From: Alphaproteobacteria bacterium
GTDB taxonomy: Bacteria > Pseudomonadota > Alphaproteobacteria > Micropepsales > Micropepsaceae
NCBI GenBank assembly: GCA_017308375.1
Contig: JAFKEW010000043.1
Location: forward strand, 78,984-142,983
Direction of reading: 5' to 3'
DNA: 64,000 nucleotides
Shown piece by piece: positions 34,281 to 43,520 of the stretch (position 1 is the stretch's first letter; every line of letters starts with the position of its first letter). The translations under genes and the position numbers were made by a program. The notes under the pieces were generated by a model. It made no database searches and was not told where the DNA came from. It saw only the letters and a program-made list of their open reading frames with translations.

Positions 34281-35468
34281 ATGCAGACCCCGATGCCAGC
34301 ACAGAGCTTCGACCGGAAGACCGGACTTGCCTTCATTGTCGCGTTCGGGATCGTCAGCCTGTGGGCCGACATGGCCTATGAGGGGATGCGCGCGATCTCC
34401 GGCCCGTATCTGGGCCTTCTGGGGGCGAGCGGGGCTGTGGTGGGCATCGTCGCCGGGGGCGGCGAGATGGCGGGCTATGTGCTGCGCCTGTTCACCGGGC
34501 GGCTGGCGGCACAGACCGGCGCCTATTGGACCATTACCCTGATCGGTTACGCGGTGCAGATGGCGGCGGTGCCGCTTCTGGCCTTTGCCGGAAACTGGCA
34601 AGTGGCGGCAGCCCTGATCGTGATGGAGCGGGCGGGCAAGGCCATTCGCAACCCGGCCGCCCACACCATGATGGCGCGCGCCGGTGAAAAGATCGGCCAG
34701 GGCTGGGCCTTCGGCCTGCACGAAGGGCTGGACCAGCTGGGCGCGATGGCCGGGCCGTTGATCACCGCCTTCGTGTTGTGGCGGCACAATGATTACCGCG
34801 AAGCGTTTTTGTGGCTGTCGCTGCCGGCGGCGCTGACCATTATGAGCGTGACCATCGTCTGCCTGCGCTTTCGTTATGCCGGCGCCATCGGCGCCCATGG
34901 CACCGCGCATGGGGTGATCGCCAATTATTCCCGCGCCTTCAAACTCTACCTCGCCGCGGCGGCGCTGATCGGCTTCGGCTTTGCCGATTATCCGTTGATC
35001 GCGTTTCACTTCGCCAAGGCGGGCGTGGTCAGCGATGCGGCCATTCCGGTGCTCTATGCCATCGCCATGGCGGCGGCGGGCGCGGGGTCGCTGATCTTCG
35101 GGCGCTGGTTCGACCGCGCGGGGCTGAAAGTGCTGATCCCCGGCACCCTGATCGGGGCGGTGGTGGCGCCGCTGGCCTTTTTCGGCGGGCCGGTGATGGC
35201 GTTGTTCGCGGCCCTTCTGTGGGGCACAGCCCTTGGCATTCATGACGCCGTGATGTCGGCCGCGGTGGCGGGCCTCGTGCCGGAACCGATGCGGGCGCGG
35301 GCCTATGGCGTGTTCCCGGCGGTGTACGGGATTTCCTGGTTCCTGGGCAGCGCGCTGATGGGCTGGTTCTACGATTTTTCGCTTGGCGCACTGGTGGCAC
35401 TTTCAGTCGCGGCGAGCCTTCTGGCGCTGGTTCCGCTTTCGCTTGCCATCCGCGCCGCGAAAGCCTGA
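34281..35468 (+). CDS. MFS transporter
   Basis: 395-residue major facilitator with about 12 hydrophobic helices. N-terminal half: FIVAFGIVSLWADMAYEGMR, then IVAGGGEMAGYVLRLFTGRL containing the loop 2-3 region; the C-terminal half mirrors it with SLIFGRWFDRAGLKVLIPG. No substrate clue. It stands alone between a repeat and lepA (45-bp gap). The start is uncertain: ATG 34281 or 34293; neither has a strong ribosome site. Confidence 0.85.
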   Translation: MQTPMPAQSFDRKTGLAFIVAFGIVSLWADMAYEGMRAISGPYLGLLGASGAVVGIVAGGGEMAGYVLRLFTGRLAAQTGAYWTITLIGYAVQMAAVPLLAFAGNWQVAAALIVMERAGKAIRNPAAHTMMARAGEKIGQGWAFGLHEGLDQLGAMAGPLITAFVLWRHNDYREAFLWLSLPAALTIMSVTIVCLRFRYAGAIGAHGTAHGVIANYSRAFKLYLAAAALIGFGFADYPLIAFHFAKAGVVSDAAIPVLYAIAMAAAGAGSLIFGRWFDRAGLKVLIPGTLIGAVVAPLAFFGGPVMALFAALLWGTALGIHDAVMSAAVAGLVPEPMRARAYGVFPAVYGISWFLGSALMGWFYDFSLGALVALSVAASLLALVPLSLAIRAAKA

Positions 35469-35513
35469 AGCCAACTGGACGGAACAGGGCCGGGCCGCTA
35501 TACGCCAGCGCGC

Positions 35514-37316
35514 ATGACCGACCTTGCCCACATCCGCAATTTTTCCATCGTCGCCCATATCGACCATGGCAAATCCACGCTGGCCGACCGCCTGATTCAG
35601 ACCACGGGGGGGCTGAGCTCGCGCGAGATGAAGGCGCAGGTGCTCGATTCCATGGATATCGAGCGGGAGCGCGGCATTACCATCAAGGCGCAGACCGTGC
35701 GCCTGGAATACACCGCCGAAAACGGCGAGACCTATGTTCTGAACCTGATGGACACGCCGGGGCATGTCGACTTCGCCTATGAAGTCAGCCGCTGTCTGGC
35801 GGCGTGCGAAGGCGCGCTTCTGGTGGTGGATGCGAGCCAGGGCGTGGAAGCCCAGACCCTGGCCAATGTCTATCAGGCGATCGACGCGGGGCTGGAGATC
35901 GTGCCGGTTCTGAACAAGGTGGATCTTCCCGCCGCCGAGCCCGAACGCGTGCGCCAGCAGATCGAGGATGTGATCGGGATTGACGCGTCCGACGCGATTC
36001 CGATTTCCGCCAAGACGGGGCTGAACATCGAGGCGGTGCTGGAAGCAGTGGTACACCGCCTGCCGCCGCCGAAGGGCGATGCCCATGCGCCGCTGAAGGC
36101 GCTACTGGTCGATAGCTGGTACGACGCCTATCTGGGTGTGGTGGTACTGGTGCGCATTGTCGACGGCACGCTGAAGAAGGGCCAGCGCATTCGCATGATG
36201 GCGCCCGATGCGGTCTATCAGGTGGAGCAGGTGGGTGTGTTCCGCCCCAAGAAGACGCCCGTCGAAAGCCTGGGCCCGGGCGAAGTGGGCTTCATCACCG
36301 CCCAGATCAAGCAGGTGGCCGACACACAAGTTGGCGACACCATCACCGATGAGAAGAAGGGCACGGCCACGCCGCTGCCCGGGTTCAAGCCGGCACAGCA
36401 GGTGGTGTTCTGCGGCCTGTTCCCGATCGACGCGGCACAGTTCGAGGATCTGCGCGAGGCGCTGGCCAAGCTGCATCTGAACGATGCGAGCTTTACCTAC
36501 GAAACGGAATCGTCCGCCGCATTGGGCTTCGGCTTCCGCTGCGGCTTTCTGGGCCTGTTGCATCTGGAGATCGTGCGCGAGCGGCTGGAGCGGGAATTCA
36601 ACCTCGACCTGATCGCGACGGCGCCAAGCGTGATCTATCGCGTGCATCTGACCGACGGCACGGTGAAGGAGATGCACAACCCGGCCGACATGCCGGACCC
36701 GGTGAAGGTGGACTTCATCGAGGAGCCGTGGATCAAGGCCACCATCATGGTGCCGGACGATTATCTGGGCGCGGTGCTGAAACTGTGTGAGGACCGGCGC
36801 GGCAGCCAGATCGAGCTGACCTATGCCGGTAGCCGCGCGATGGTGGTCTACAAGCTGCCGTTGAACGAAGTGGTGTTCGATTTCTATGACCGTTTGAAAT
36901 CGGTTTCCCGCGGTTATGCCAGTTTCGATTACCAGATCGAGGATTACGAGGAAGGCAATCTGGTCAAGATGTCGATCCTGGTGAACGGCGAGCCGGTGGA
37001 TGCGCTTTCCATCATCGTGCATCGCGGCCGGGCAGAGGCCCGCGGCCGCACGATGTGCGAAAAGCTGAAAGAGCTGATCCCGCGCCATCTGTTCCAGATA
37101 CCGATTCAGGCGGCGATCGGCGGCAAGGTGATCGCGCGCGAAACCATCAGCGCGCTCAGGAAAGACGTGACCGCCAAATGTTATGGCGGCGACATCAGCC
37201 GCAAACGCAAGCTTCTGGACAAGCAGAAGGAAGGCAAGAAGAAGATGCGCCAATTCGGGCGTGTCGAGATTCCGCAGGAAGCCTTCATCGCCGCGCTGAA
37301 GATGGATGGGGACTGA
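35514..37316 (+). CDS. lepA: elongation factor 4
   Basis: 600-residue LepA/EF4 GTPase. G1 [15 protein letters not shown]3 [13 protein letters not shown]4 NKVDLP; then EF-G-like domains and the unique LepA C-terminal domain ([40 protein letters not shown]). Acts on stalled ribosomes or in 30S assembly. Complete, normal length. Confidence 0.98.
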   Translation: MTDLAHIRNFSIVAHIDHGKSTLADRLIQTTGGLSSREMKAQVLDSMDIERERGITIKAQTVRLEYTAENGETYVLNLMDTPGHVDFAYEVSRCLAACEGALLVVDASQGVEAQTLANVYQAIDAGLEIVPVLNKVDLPAAEPERVRQQIEDVIGIDASDAIPISAKTGLNIEAVLEAVVHRLPPPKGDAHAPLKALLVDSWYDAYLGVVVLVRIVDGTLKKGQRIRMMAPDAVYQVEQVGVFRPKKTPVESLGPGEVGFITAQIKQVADTQVGDTITDEKKGTATPLPGFKPAQQVVFCGLFPIDAAQFEDLREALAKLHLNDASFTYETESSAALGFGFRCGFLGLLHLEIVRERLEREFNLDLIATAPSVIYRVHLTDGTVKEMHNPADMPDPVKVDFIEEPWIKATIMVPDDYLGAVLKLCEDRRGSQIELTYAGSRAMVVYKLPLNEVVFDFYDRLKSVSRGYASFDYQIEDYEEGNLVKMSILVNGEPVDALSIIVHRGRAEARGRTMCEKLKELIPRHLFQIPIQAAIGGKVIARETISALRKDVTAKCYGGDISRKRKLLDKQKEGKKKMRQFGRVEIPQEAFIAALKMDGD

Positions 37317-37402
37317 GCCTTACGCATCGTGCCCCGAGGGACTTGCGCCGGACAAGCATCGCCACTTATCGTCCGGTCATTGCGGGGTATGGGGGAATTT
37401 TC

Positions 37403-37969
37403 ATGCGATCGAAAACGGCTGCGGCGCTGTGCGCCGTGGTGATGGGACTTGTCCTTGCGGGTTGCGAAACCATGCAGCCTGCCAGCTATGCCAATTACGG
37501 CGACAACACATTCGCGCTGCACAAATTCGAGGGCGCCAAGCTGCGCCTCGGCACGATCACGGACCAGAGCAATTTCGATAGCGGCTGCCGCCTGGTTGGC
37601 CCGATCAAAACATCCGGCAACAGGCCGCTTGCCGAATTCATCCGCGATTCCTTCAACGACGAGCTGAAATTCGCGGGGCTCTATTCGGACGATCCCGATA
37701 CCACGCGCCTGACCGCGACGCTCCAGGCCGCGGGCTTCTCCTCCATGTCGAACATGACCCGCGGCCACTGGACTTTCTCGCTGCAACTGGCCAATCCGGC
37801 CAATGGAAGAACGCTGGTCGCCAATTCGAGTTACGATTTCGACAGCGGCTTCAGCGCTGCGGTCGCCTGCGCCAATGTTTCCAACGCGCTGACGCCGGCG
37901 GTGCAGCGCCTGATCAATACCGCGGTGACCGACCCGCAATTCCGTGCCCTGATCGCCCAGCCACGATGA
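37403..37969 (+). CDS. hypothetical lipoprotein
   Basis: 188 residues. Signal peptide with lipobox (ALCAVVMGLVLAGC, lipidation at Cys of LAGC near residue 21). The mature part is not recognised; it has two further cysteines (SGCRLVG and VACANV) and the repeated theme of small secreted proteins (HWTFSLQLANPANGR). It lies 87 bp after lepA, same strand. Located in the inner or outer membrane, periplasm-facing. Confidence 0.75.
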   Translation: MRSKTAAALCAVVMGLVLAGCETMQPASYANYGDNTFALHKFEGAKLRLGTITDQSNFDSGCRLVGPIKTSGNRPLAEFIRDSFNDELKFAGLYSDDPDTTRLTATLQAAGFSSMSNMTRGHWTFSLQLANPANGRTLVANSSYDFDSGFSAAVACANVSNALTPAVQRLINTAVTDPQFRALIAQPR

Positions 37970-38110
37970 TGGATGGCCGGGTCAGGCCCGGCCATGACGG
38001 GAAGAAAGAAACCTTTGCAGGATGGCCGGGACCTTGCCCGGACATGTGCGGTTCCGATGCGGCCATTCGGCAAGGCGGAAATGGGCCCTTAAGGCGGTAT
38101 ATGCTGGGCC

Positions 38111-39076
38111 ATGGTTCCTGACACGGCGCAAACGGAACGACGCACCCGCGATCTGCGGCCGTGGCTGATTTACGGCGCCTTCATCGCGGTGGGTGCGGCG
38201 CTGGATACGGCCTCGCGCCATTTCCCGACCGCGATGCCCTTTTTCCTGCCATGGGAATTCAACTGGCCGATGTACCTCGCCACCGGGCTGGGGCTCGGCT
38301 GGTATGTTCGCGGGTTGCGCCGGCTTTCATCAGCCAGACGCCCCCACCCCCTTCGCATCGCGCTTTACATTATCGGTGTGCTGTCGCTCTACGCCATGCT
38401 GCAGACCCACATCGATTTTTATGCGCAGCGCGTATTCTTCGTTCACCGCGCCGCGCATTTCGTGCTGCATCACGCGGGCGCCTTTCTGATTGCGCTGTCA
38501 TGGCCCGGTGCGGCGCTGAGCGCAGGCATGCCGCGCGGCCTGCGCCCGGTTCTGTTGTGGCGGCCGCTCAGCCGCGTGGTGGATGTGTTGCAGCACCCGG
38601 CCGTGGCGCCGGTGCTGTTTGTCGGGCTGCTTTATCTGTGGCTTCTGCCATCGCTGCACACGCGCGTGATGCTCGATTCCAATCTTTACGACCTGATGAA
38701 CTGGAGCATGACGATCAACGGCATCATGTTCTGGTGCCTGGTGCTGGACCCGCGGCCGAAACCGCCGGCGCGGCTTTCACATTTGAAACGCGGTTTGATG
38801 ATCCTGTTGATCGAACTGCCGCAAATGGCGCTGGGCGCGGTGCTGTCCCTTTCGAGGACAAATTACTATCCGGTCTACGACATCTGCGGCCGGGTGCTGG
38901 ACGTTCCAGCGCTGAGCGATCAGCATTATGGCGGGCTGATCATCTGGCTGCCCGGCACGCTGACGAGTTTTGCCGCGATGATCTTTGTGCTGATGACCAT
39001 GCACCGCTGCGAATTGCGCGCCGAGGCCCGTGGCGCGGCAAAGAATGTGGACAGCGCCGCGCCGCAACCGGCTTAG
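38111..39076 (+). CDS. CtaG-like (Caa3_CtaG) cytochrome oxidase assembly membrane protein
   Basis: 321 residues with about seven to eight hydrophobic helices and the Caa3_CtaG pattern: HRAAHFVLHHAGAFLIALSWP, LWLLPSLHTRVMLDSNLYDLMNWSM and MFWCLVLDPRPKPPARLSH. Family members are implicated in copper delivery to, or assembly of, haem-copper oxidases. No oxidase subunits are next to it here. The parallel +2 frame (38161-39099) was discarded because it lacks membrane character. Confidence 0.8.
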   Translation: MVPDTAQTERRTRDLRPWLIYGAFIAVGAALDTASRHFPTAMPFFLPWEFNWPMYLATGLGLGWYVRGLRRLSSARRPHPLRIALYIIGVLSLYAMLQTHIDFYAQRVFFVHRAAHFVLHHAGAFLIALSWPGAALSAGMPRGLRPVLLWRPLSRVVDVLQHPAVAPVLFVGLLYLWLLPSLHTRVMLDSNLYDLMNWSMTINGIMFWCLVLDPRPKPPARLSHLKRGLMILLIELPQMALGAVLSLSRTNYYPVYDICGRVLDVPALSDQHYGGLIIWLPGTLTSFAAMIFVLMTMHRCELRAEARGAAKNVDSAAPQPA

Positions 39077-39082
39077 CGTACA

Positions 39083-39508
39083 TTACAGACAAAACGTGAA
39101 GCCAACGGTGTCGTCCGGCATCTGCTCACCGCCGAGCGAGCGGTAAAGACCCAGTGCTGCATCATTGCCGCGTTCTGTCAGGACCCAGGCCTCAGCGCAG
39201 TGCAGCGCGCGGGCTTTCACAAATAGCGCCTGCAGCAGCGCCTTTGCCAGACCGCGCTGGCGATAAGGCCCCGCCACACCCACTTCATTGATCCACAATT
39301 CGCGCGGCTTATCGGGGTGGACGTAATCGACCGCCGACGCAAAGCCGACCACCACGCCAGCCTCCACCGCGACGGCCAGATGATGATCGGGCCGGGCGAG
39401 AAATTCGCGCAACGCGCCGGGGCGGATGGCATCGTCAAACACATCGTCCGCAACGCGATCCAGCACCGCCGCATCAGCCGCGCCCAGCAGATGAATGGTG
39501 GCCGCCAT
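39083..39508 (-). CDS. GNAT-family N-acetyltransferase
   Basis: 141 residues; acetyl-CoA-binding motif A is VAGPYRQRGLAKALLQALF (Arg-Gln-x-Gly-x-Ala) near residue 77. Substrate unknown. Convergent with the CtaG-like gene, 6 bp apart. Confidence 0.85.
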   Translation of the reverse strand: MAATIHLLGAADAAVLDRVADDVFDDAIRPGALREFLARPDHHLAVAVEAGVVVGFASAVDYVHPDKPRELWINEVGVAGPYRQRGLAKALLQALFVKARALHCAEAWVLTERGNDAALGLYRSLGGEQMPDDTVGFTFCL

Positions 39509-39600
39509 ATCCGATCCTCCGCAACGGCCCTGCAGTATAGGTCATGCTGGCGTTTTGGGCGGGCGCGCGATATGGCTCCCCCGCCCTTTGGGAAACCCGC

Positions 39601-40305
39601 ATGGCCGCCACCCTGGCATTGATCGATTACGGCTCCGGCAATCTGCGCTCTGCCGAGAAGGCGCTGGCGCGTGCGGCGACGGAAAGCGGGCTTGCGTTGC
39701 AGATCGCTGTGACCAGCGATGCCGATGTGGTGCGCGGGGCAGACCGTATCGTGCTGCCGGGTGTCGGCGCCTTTGCCGATTGCATGGCGGGGCTTTCGGC
39801 GCTGCCCGGCATGGTCACGGCCCTGAACGAGACGGTAACCGGCAAGGGGCGGCCGTTCCTCGGCATCTGTGTCGGGATGCAGTTGATGGCGCGGGTGGGC
39901 CGCGAGTTCGGCGACACCAAAGGCCTTGGCTGGATCGACGGCGAGGTGACGAAATTAATCCCCCTTCCGCCGGCTTCGCCGTCACCTTCCCCCACGCCTT
40001 CCCCCACGGGGGGGGAAGGGTTCACACCGTCCCTGAAGATTCCCCATATGGGCTGGAACGAATTGCGCATCGCGCGACCCCACGCCCTGTTCGATGGGCT
40101 GGAGGCGGGGGCACACGCCTATTTCGTCCACTCCTTCGCGTTCCGCGCCGCCGACGATGCGGATGTGTTGGCGACCACCGATTATGGCGGGCCGGTGGTG
40201 GCGGCAATCGGACGGGACAATCTGGCCGGGACCCAGTTTCACCCTGAGAAAAGTCAGGCGGTGGGCTTGCGCATCCTGTCCAACTTCCTCAATTGGCGGC
40301 CATGA
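39601..40305 (+). CDS. hisH: imidazole glycerol phosphate synthase, glutaminase subunit
   Basis: 234-residue HisH, glutaminase of IGP synthase in histidine synthesis. Catalytic Cys in [10 protein letters not shown], His/Glu in FHPEKSQ. Family length is near 210; the excess is a 24-residue Pro/Ser/Thr-rich stretch between EVTKLI and LKIPHMGW, encoded by an inserted C-rich palindromic element (39961-40032). The insertion sits in a surface loop before the conserved IPHMGWN, so the enzyme may still work. Stop overlaps hisA by 4 bp. Confidence 0.95.
   Translation: MAATLALIDYGSGNLRSAEKALARAATESGLALQIAVTSDADVVRGADRIVLPGVGAFADCMAGLSALPGMVTALNETVTGKGRPFLGICVGMQLMARVGREFGDTKGLGWIDGEVTKLIPLPPASPSPSPTPSPTGGEGFTPSLKIPHMGWNELRIARPHALFDGLEAGAHAYFVHSFAFRAADDADVLATTDYGGPVVAAIGRDNLAGTQFHPEKSQAVGLRILSNFLNWRP
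39961..40032 (+). repeat. palindromic element inserted in frame in hisH
   Basis: 72 bp (24 codons) of C-rich sequence including a CCTTCCCCC...GGGGGAAGG stem near 39997-40019. Composition matches the intergenic C-rich palindromes; length is a multiple of three and no stop is introduced. Confidence 0.75.
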
Positions 40306-41030
40306 AACTTTACCCCGCGATCGACCTGAAAGACGGGCACTGCGTGCGCCTGAAACAGGGGGCAATGGATCAGGCCACCGTGTTCAACACCGACCCGGCG
40401 GCGCAGGCGCGGAGCTTTGCCGAAGCCGGGTTCGAGTGGCTGCATTGTGTGGACCTGAACGGCGCCTTTGCCGGGGGTTCGCACAATGGCGATGCAATTG
40501 CCGCCATCCGCGCCGCGATTGCGCTGCCCATCCAGCTGGGCGGCGGCATTCGCGACCGGGCGGGCATCGAACACTGGCTGGAGGCCGGGATCACGCGGGT
40601 GATCCTCGGCACGGTGGCAGTGCGCGACCCCGCACTGGTGAAGGACGCGGCGCGCGCTCATGAAGGGCGCATTGCCGTCGGCATCGATGCGCGTGACGGC
40701 ATGGTGGCGGTAGAAGGCTGGGCCGAAACCTCCACCCTTTCAGCGGCGGAGTTGGCGCGGCGGTTCGAGGATGCCGGGGTTGCCGCCATCATCTACACCG
40801 ACATCGCACGCGACGGCATGTTGCAGGGCGTGAATGTGGAGGCGACCGCGGCCTTGGCACGCGCGGTTTCGATTCCGGTGATCGCGTCGGGCGGCGTGGC
40901 GGGCATTGAAGACATCGCGGCGCTGATCGCGGCCAGGGAACCGAACATCGACGGCGTGGTGATCGGGCGCGCCCTTTATGACGGGCGGATCGACCCGGCA
41001 GCGGCACTGAAACTGGCCAAGTGCGGGTAG
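40302..41030 (+). CDS. hisA: phosphoribosylformimino-5-aminoimidazole carboxamide ribotide isomerase
   Basis: 242-residue (beta-alpha)8 HisA. N-terminal [14 protein letters not shown] with catalytic Asp, LGGGIRD phosphate loop, [10 protein letters not shown] and VIASGGVAG second phosphate site. Fourth step group of histidine synthesis. Its start overlaps hisH. hisF, usually next in alphaproteobacteria, is not in the window. Confidence 0.97.
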   Translation: MKLYPAIDLKDGHCVRLKQGAMDQATVFNTDPAAQARSFAEAGFEWLHCVDLNGAFAGGSHNGDAIAAIRAAIALPIQLGGGIRDRAGIEHWLEAGITRVILGTVAVRDPALVKDAARAHEGRIAVGIDARDGMVAVEGWAETSTLSAAELARRFEDAGVAAIIYTDIARDGMLQGVNVEATAALARAVSIPVIASGGVAGIEDIAALIAAREPNIDGVVIGRALYDGRIDPAAALKLAKCG

Positions 41031-41039
41031 GCTTCGGCC

Positions 41040-41190
41040 CTCGCCGCCTCCGGCCGCAACTACCCCCCTCCGCTTCCCCGGATAAATCCGGGTCAGCACC
41101 TCCCCCGCGTGCGGGGGAGGATGATTTCGTGTTTCTTCTCCCCCGTTTTTACGGGGGAGGTGTTCCGAAGGAACGGAGGGGGCGGAAGAA
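41040..41190. repeat. composite C-rich palindromic repeat, copy B
   Basis: Palindromes CCTCCCCCGCGTGCGGGGGAGG (about 41099-41120) and CTCCCCCGTTTTTACGGGGGAG (about 41138-41159) followed by GTTCCGAAGGAACGGAGGGGGCGG, also present at 51023-51046. Fills the convergent space between hisA and parB. Confidence 0.75.
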
Positions 41191-41192
41191 AG

Positions 41193-42053
41193 TCAGGTGC
41201 GGCCGAGGCGGCGGACGATCTCGTCCAACTGTTCCAGGGTCTTGTAGCTGACGCGAAGCTCGCCGCCCTTGTCGCCGCGATGATGCACGGCGACAGCAAG
41301 GCCCAGGCGCTGGGTCAGGTCCCGTTCCAGCGCGGCGGTGTCAGCATCCTTCTCCAACACCCTGTTTGGAGAGGGTTTCTTCTGATTTGATGAACGCTGT
41401 TCAGCTTGCCGGACATTGAGTGCAGCATCCACGATCTGGCGCGCGCGCGCCTCCGCATCCTCGGCCCCGATCAGGGTGCGGGCATGACCGGCGCTGAGCG
41501 CCCCCTCCCGCACCATGACCTTGACGCTTTCCGGCAGACGCAAAAGGCGAAGCGTGTTCGCGACATGGCTGCGGCTTTTGCCGACGGTCTGCGCCAGCTT
41601 TTCCTGGGTGTATTGGAAACGGTCGATCAGGTCGTGATAGGCCGCCGCCTCCTCAATCGCGTTGAGGTCGGCGCGCTGCACATTCTCCACGATGGCGAGT
41701 TCGAGGGCCTCGGAATCCGAAAGCTCCCGCACCACCACCGGCACGTCATGCAGCTTGGCCATCTGGGCCGCACGCCAGCGCCGTTCGCCCGCCACGATCT
41801 CGAAACTGTCGGACGCGCCCTTGACCGGGCGGACCAGAATGGGTTGCAGCACCCCCTTCTCGCGGATGGAATTGGAGAGATCTTCCAATTCCCCTTCCGC
41901 AAAACGCTTGCGCGGCTGATGCGGGTTGGGCTTCAGAAACGCGACCGGCAGGGTGCGCGTGGATTTACCGTCGCCGCGGGCGGGCGCCACATCATCGCCG
42001 ATCAACGCCGAAAGCCCGCGCCCGAGACCGGACCGTCTTGCCTCTGCCATCAT
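41193..42053 (-). CDS. parB: chromosome partitioning protein ParB
   Basis: 286-residue ParB/Spo0J CTPase that loads at parS. N-terminal GLGRGLSALIGDD, ParB-box NPHQPRKRF and GERRWRAAQMAKL, HTH around EKLAQTVGKSRSHVANTLRLL, C-terminal dimer domain ALERDLTQRLGLAV. The linker contains QRSSNQKKPSPNRVLEKDAD, partly encoded by a palindromic CTCCAACACCCTGTTTGGAG. Start overlaps the parA stop. Three parS sites lie within 3.5 kb. Confidence 0.97.
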   Translation of the reverse strand: MMAEARRSGLGRGLSALIGDDVAPARGDGKSTRTLPVAFLKPNPHQPRKRFAEGELEDLSNSIREKGVLQPILVRPVKGASDSFEIVAGERRWRAAQMAKLHDVPVVVRELSDSEALELAIVENVQRADLNAIEEAAAYHDLIDRFQYTQEKLAQTVGKSRSHVANTLRLLRLPESVKVMVREGALSAGHARTLIGAEDAEARARQIVDAALNVRQAEQRSSNQKKPSPNRVLEKDADTAALERDLTQRLGLAVAVHHRGDKGGELRVSYKTLEQLDEIVRRLGRT

Positions 42054-42883
42054 GCCGCTTCCCGTGCCTTCTCGCGTTGCACCAACTCGCCCGCCAGCCG
42101 GATGTAAGCCTGGCTGCCCGGACATTTGAGATCGTAGATCAGCGCCGGCAGACCATGGCTCGGCGCTTCGGAAATGCGCACATTGCGCGGTATCACAGTA
42201 CGATAGACCTTATCGCCCATATGCCCGCGCACATCGGCGGCAACCTGATCGCTGAGTTTGTTGCGCTTGTCGAACATGGTGAGGATGATGCCCTGAATCT
42301 CCAGCGCGGGATTGAGGTTCGTCCGTACACGGTCAATCGTTTTGAGCAGCTGGCTGAGGCCTTCCAGCGCGAAGAATTCCGTCTGCAACGGCACGATCAC
42401 CGCATCGGCCGCGACCATTGCGTTCACGGTCAGAAGGGTCAGCGACGGCGGGCAATCGATCAGCACATAAGCGAAGTTCTGCGCCGGGCTGTGGGCGAAT
42501 TCTTCCAGCGCATCCTTCAGACGATTGTTGCGCCGTTCCATCCCGATCAGTTCGAGTTCGGCACCCGAAAGATCGACCGTGGCCGGCACGATCGAAAGAC
42601 GCGGCACGCGGGTCGGCACAATGGCATCGGCCAGCGGTACATCCCCCATCAGTACGTCATAGATGGTGCGTTCACGCTGATCGTGGCCGATGCCGAGCCC
42701 GGTGGAGGCGTTGCCCTGGGGGTCGATGTCCACCACCAGTGCGGGCTGGCCGATGGCGGCGAGCGCGGTGGCCAGATTGATTGCGGTGGTGGTTTTACCC
42801 ACACCGCCCTTCTGGTTGGCCACCACCAGCACGCGGGGGCGGCGGCCATCGGGATTGGACAAGCGTTCCACCAGTTCAGACAC
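42050..42883 (-). CDS. parA: chromosome partitioning ATPase ParA
   Basis: 277-residue ParA: deviant Walker A NQKGGVGKTTTAIN near residue 24, Walker A' VVDIDPQGNAS, Walker B YVLIDCPPSL. Moves ParB-parS complexes for origin segregation. Start overlaps the rsmG stop by 8 bp; parB start overlaps its stop. Confidence 0.98.
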   Translation of the reverse strand: MSELVERLSNPDGRRPRVLVVANQKGGVGKTTTAINLATALAAIGQPALVVDIDPQGNASTGLGIGHDQRERTIYDVLMGDVPLADAIVPTRVPRLSIVPATVDLSGAELELIGMERRNNRLKDALEEFAHSPAQNFAYVLIDCPPSLTLLTVNAMVAADAVIVPLQTEFFALEGLSQLLKTIDRVRTNLNPALEIQGIILTMFDKRNKLSDQVAADVRGHMGDKVYRTVIPRNVRISEAPSHGLPALIYDLKCPGSQAYIRLAGELVQREKAREAA

Positions 42884-43520
42884 GGGCCAGCCCCCGGATT
42901 TCCAGGACCGTGGCCGCCGGATCGGTCAGGCTCTGGTGCTTTTGCAGGATCATTCTCCAAATCTTGTAGGCCGCGGTCAACTCACCCTCAACATTTTGAC
43001 CCTTGAGGAACAGATTCACGGTCCCCGCCCCCTGAGAGCGATGCGCGTAGGCCAGCAGCCGGTCGAGCGGCGCACAGGCCCGCGCCGTTACCACGTCGAA
43101 AGCCCGGCGCGGGGCATCTTCGATCCGGCCATTGCGAATGTCGACCGTCAGGCCGAGCTTTTCGGCGACTTCCCCCAGGAATCGGCATTTCTTGGCGGTG
43201 GATTCGTAAAGGCTGACCCGCAGCCGGTCGCGCGCCAGCCAGGCCAGCACCAGACCCGGAAACCCCGCCCCGCTGCCGAGATCGGCCAATGTTGTGGCCG
43301 AAGCCGGAATCAGGGGCAGAAGCTGAGCGCTGTCCAGTATATGGCGGTGCCAGACAGCGGCGAGCGACGCGGCTGAAACCAGATTGTGCTTCGCATTCCA
43401 GTCCCGCAGCAGGCCGACATAAGTCTCAAGCCCCGCCAATGTTTCACGTGAAACAGGGAAGGCGGCCTGAAACGCGGCCACATCGGGGACGGAATCCGCC
43501 ACGGCGTCAGGCGGCTTCAT
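42876..43520 (-). CDS. rsmG: 16S rRNA (guanine527-N7)-methyltransferase
   Basis: 214-residue RsmG/GidB: SAM motif [27 protein letters not shown] motif [22 protein letters not shown]. Its early codons [10 protein letters not shown] embed a perfect parS site. Start ATG 43520 overlaps the mnmG stop by 14 bp. Classic mnmG-rsmG-parA-parB order. Confidence 0.96.
   Translation of the reverse strand: MKPPDAVADSVPDVAAFQAAFPVSRETLAGLETYVGLLRDWNAKHNLVSAASLAAVWHRHILDSAQLLPLIPASATTLADLGSGAGFPGLVLAWLARDRLRVSLYESTAKKCRFLGEVAEKLGLTVDIRNGRIEDAPRRAFDVVTARACAPLDRLLAYAHRSQGAGTVNLFLKGQNVEGELTAAYKIWRMILQKHQSLTDPAATVLEIRGLARV
43440..43455. other. parS centromere site inside rsmG
   Basis: TGTTTCACGTGAAACA, perfect 16-bp match to the parS palindrome; codes for Val-Ser-Arg-Glu-Thr in rsmG. 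Confidence 0.93.

Noticed and set aside
38161..39099. 312-codon plus-strand ORF overlapping the CtaG-like gene
   Set aside because: The other frame (38111-39076) encodes membrane helices and family motifs; this one does not.
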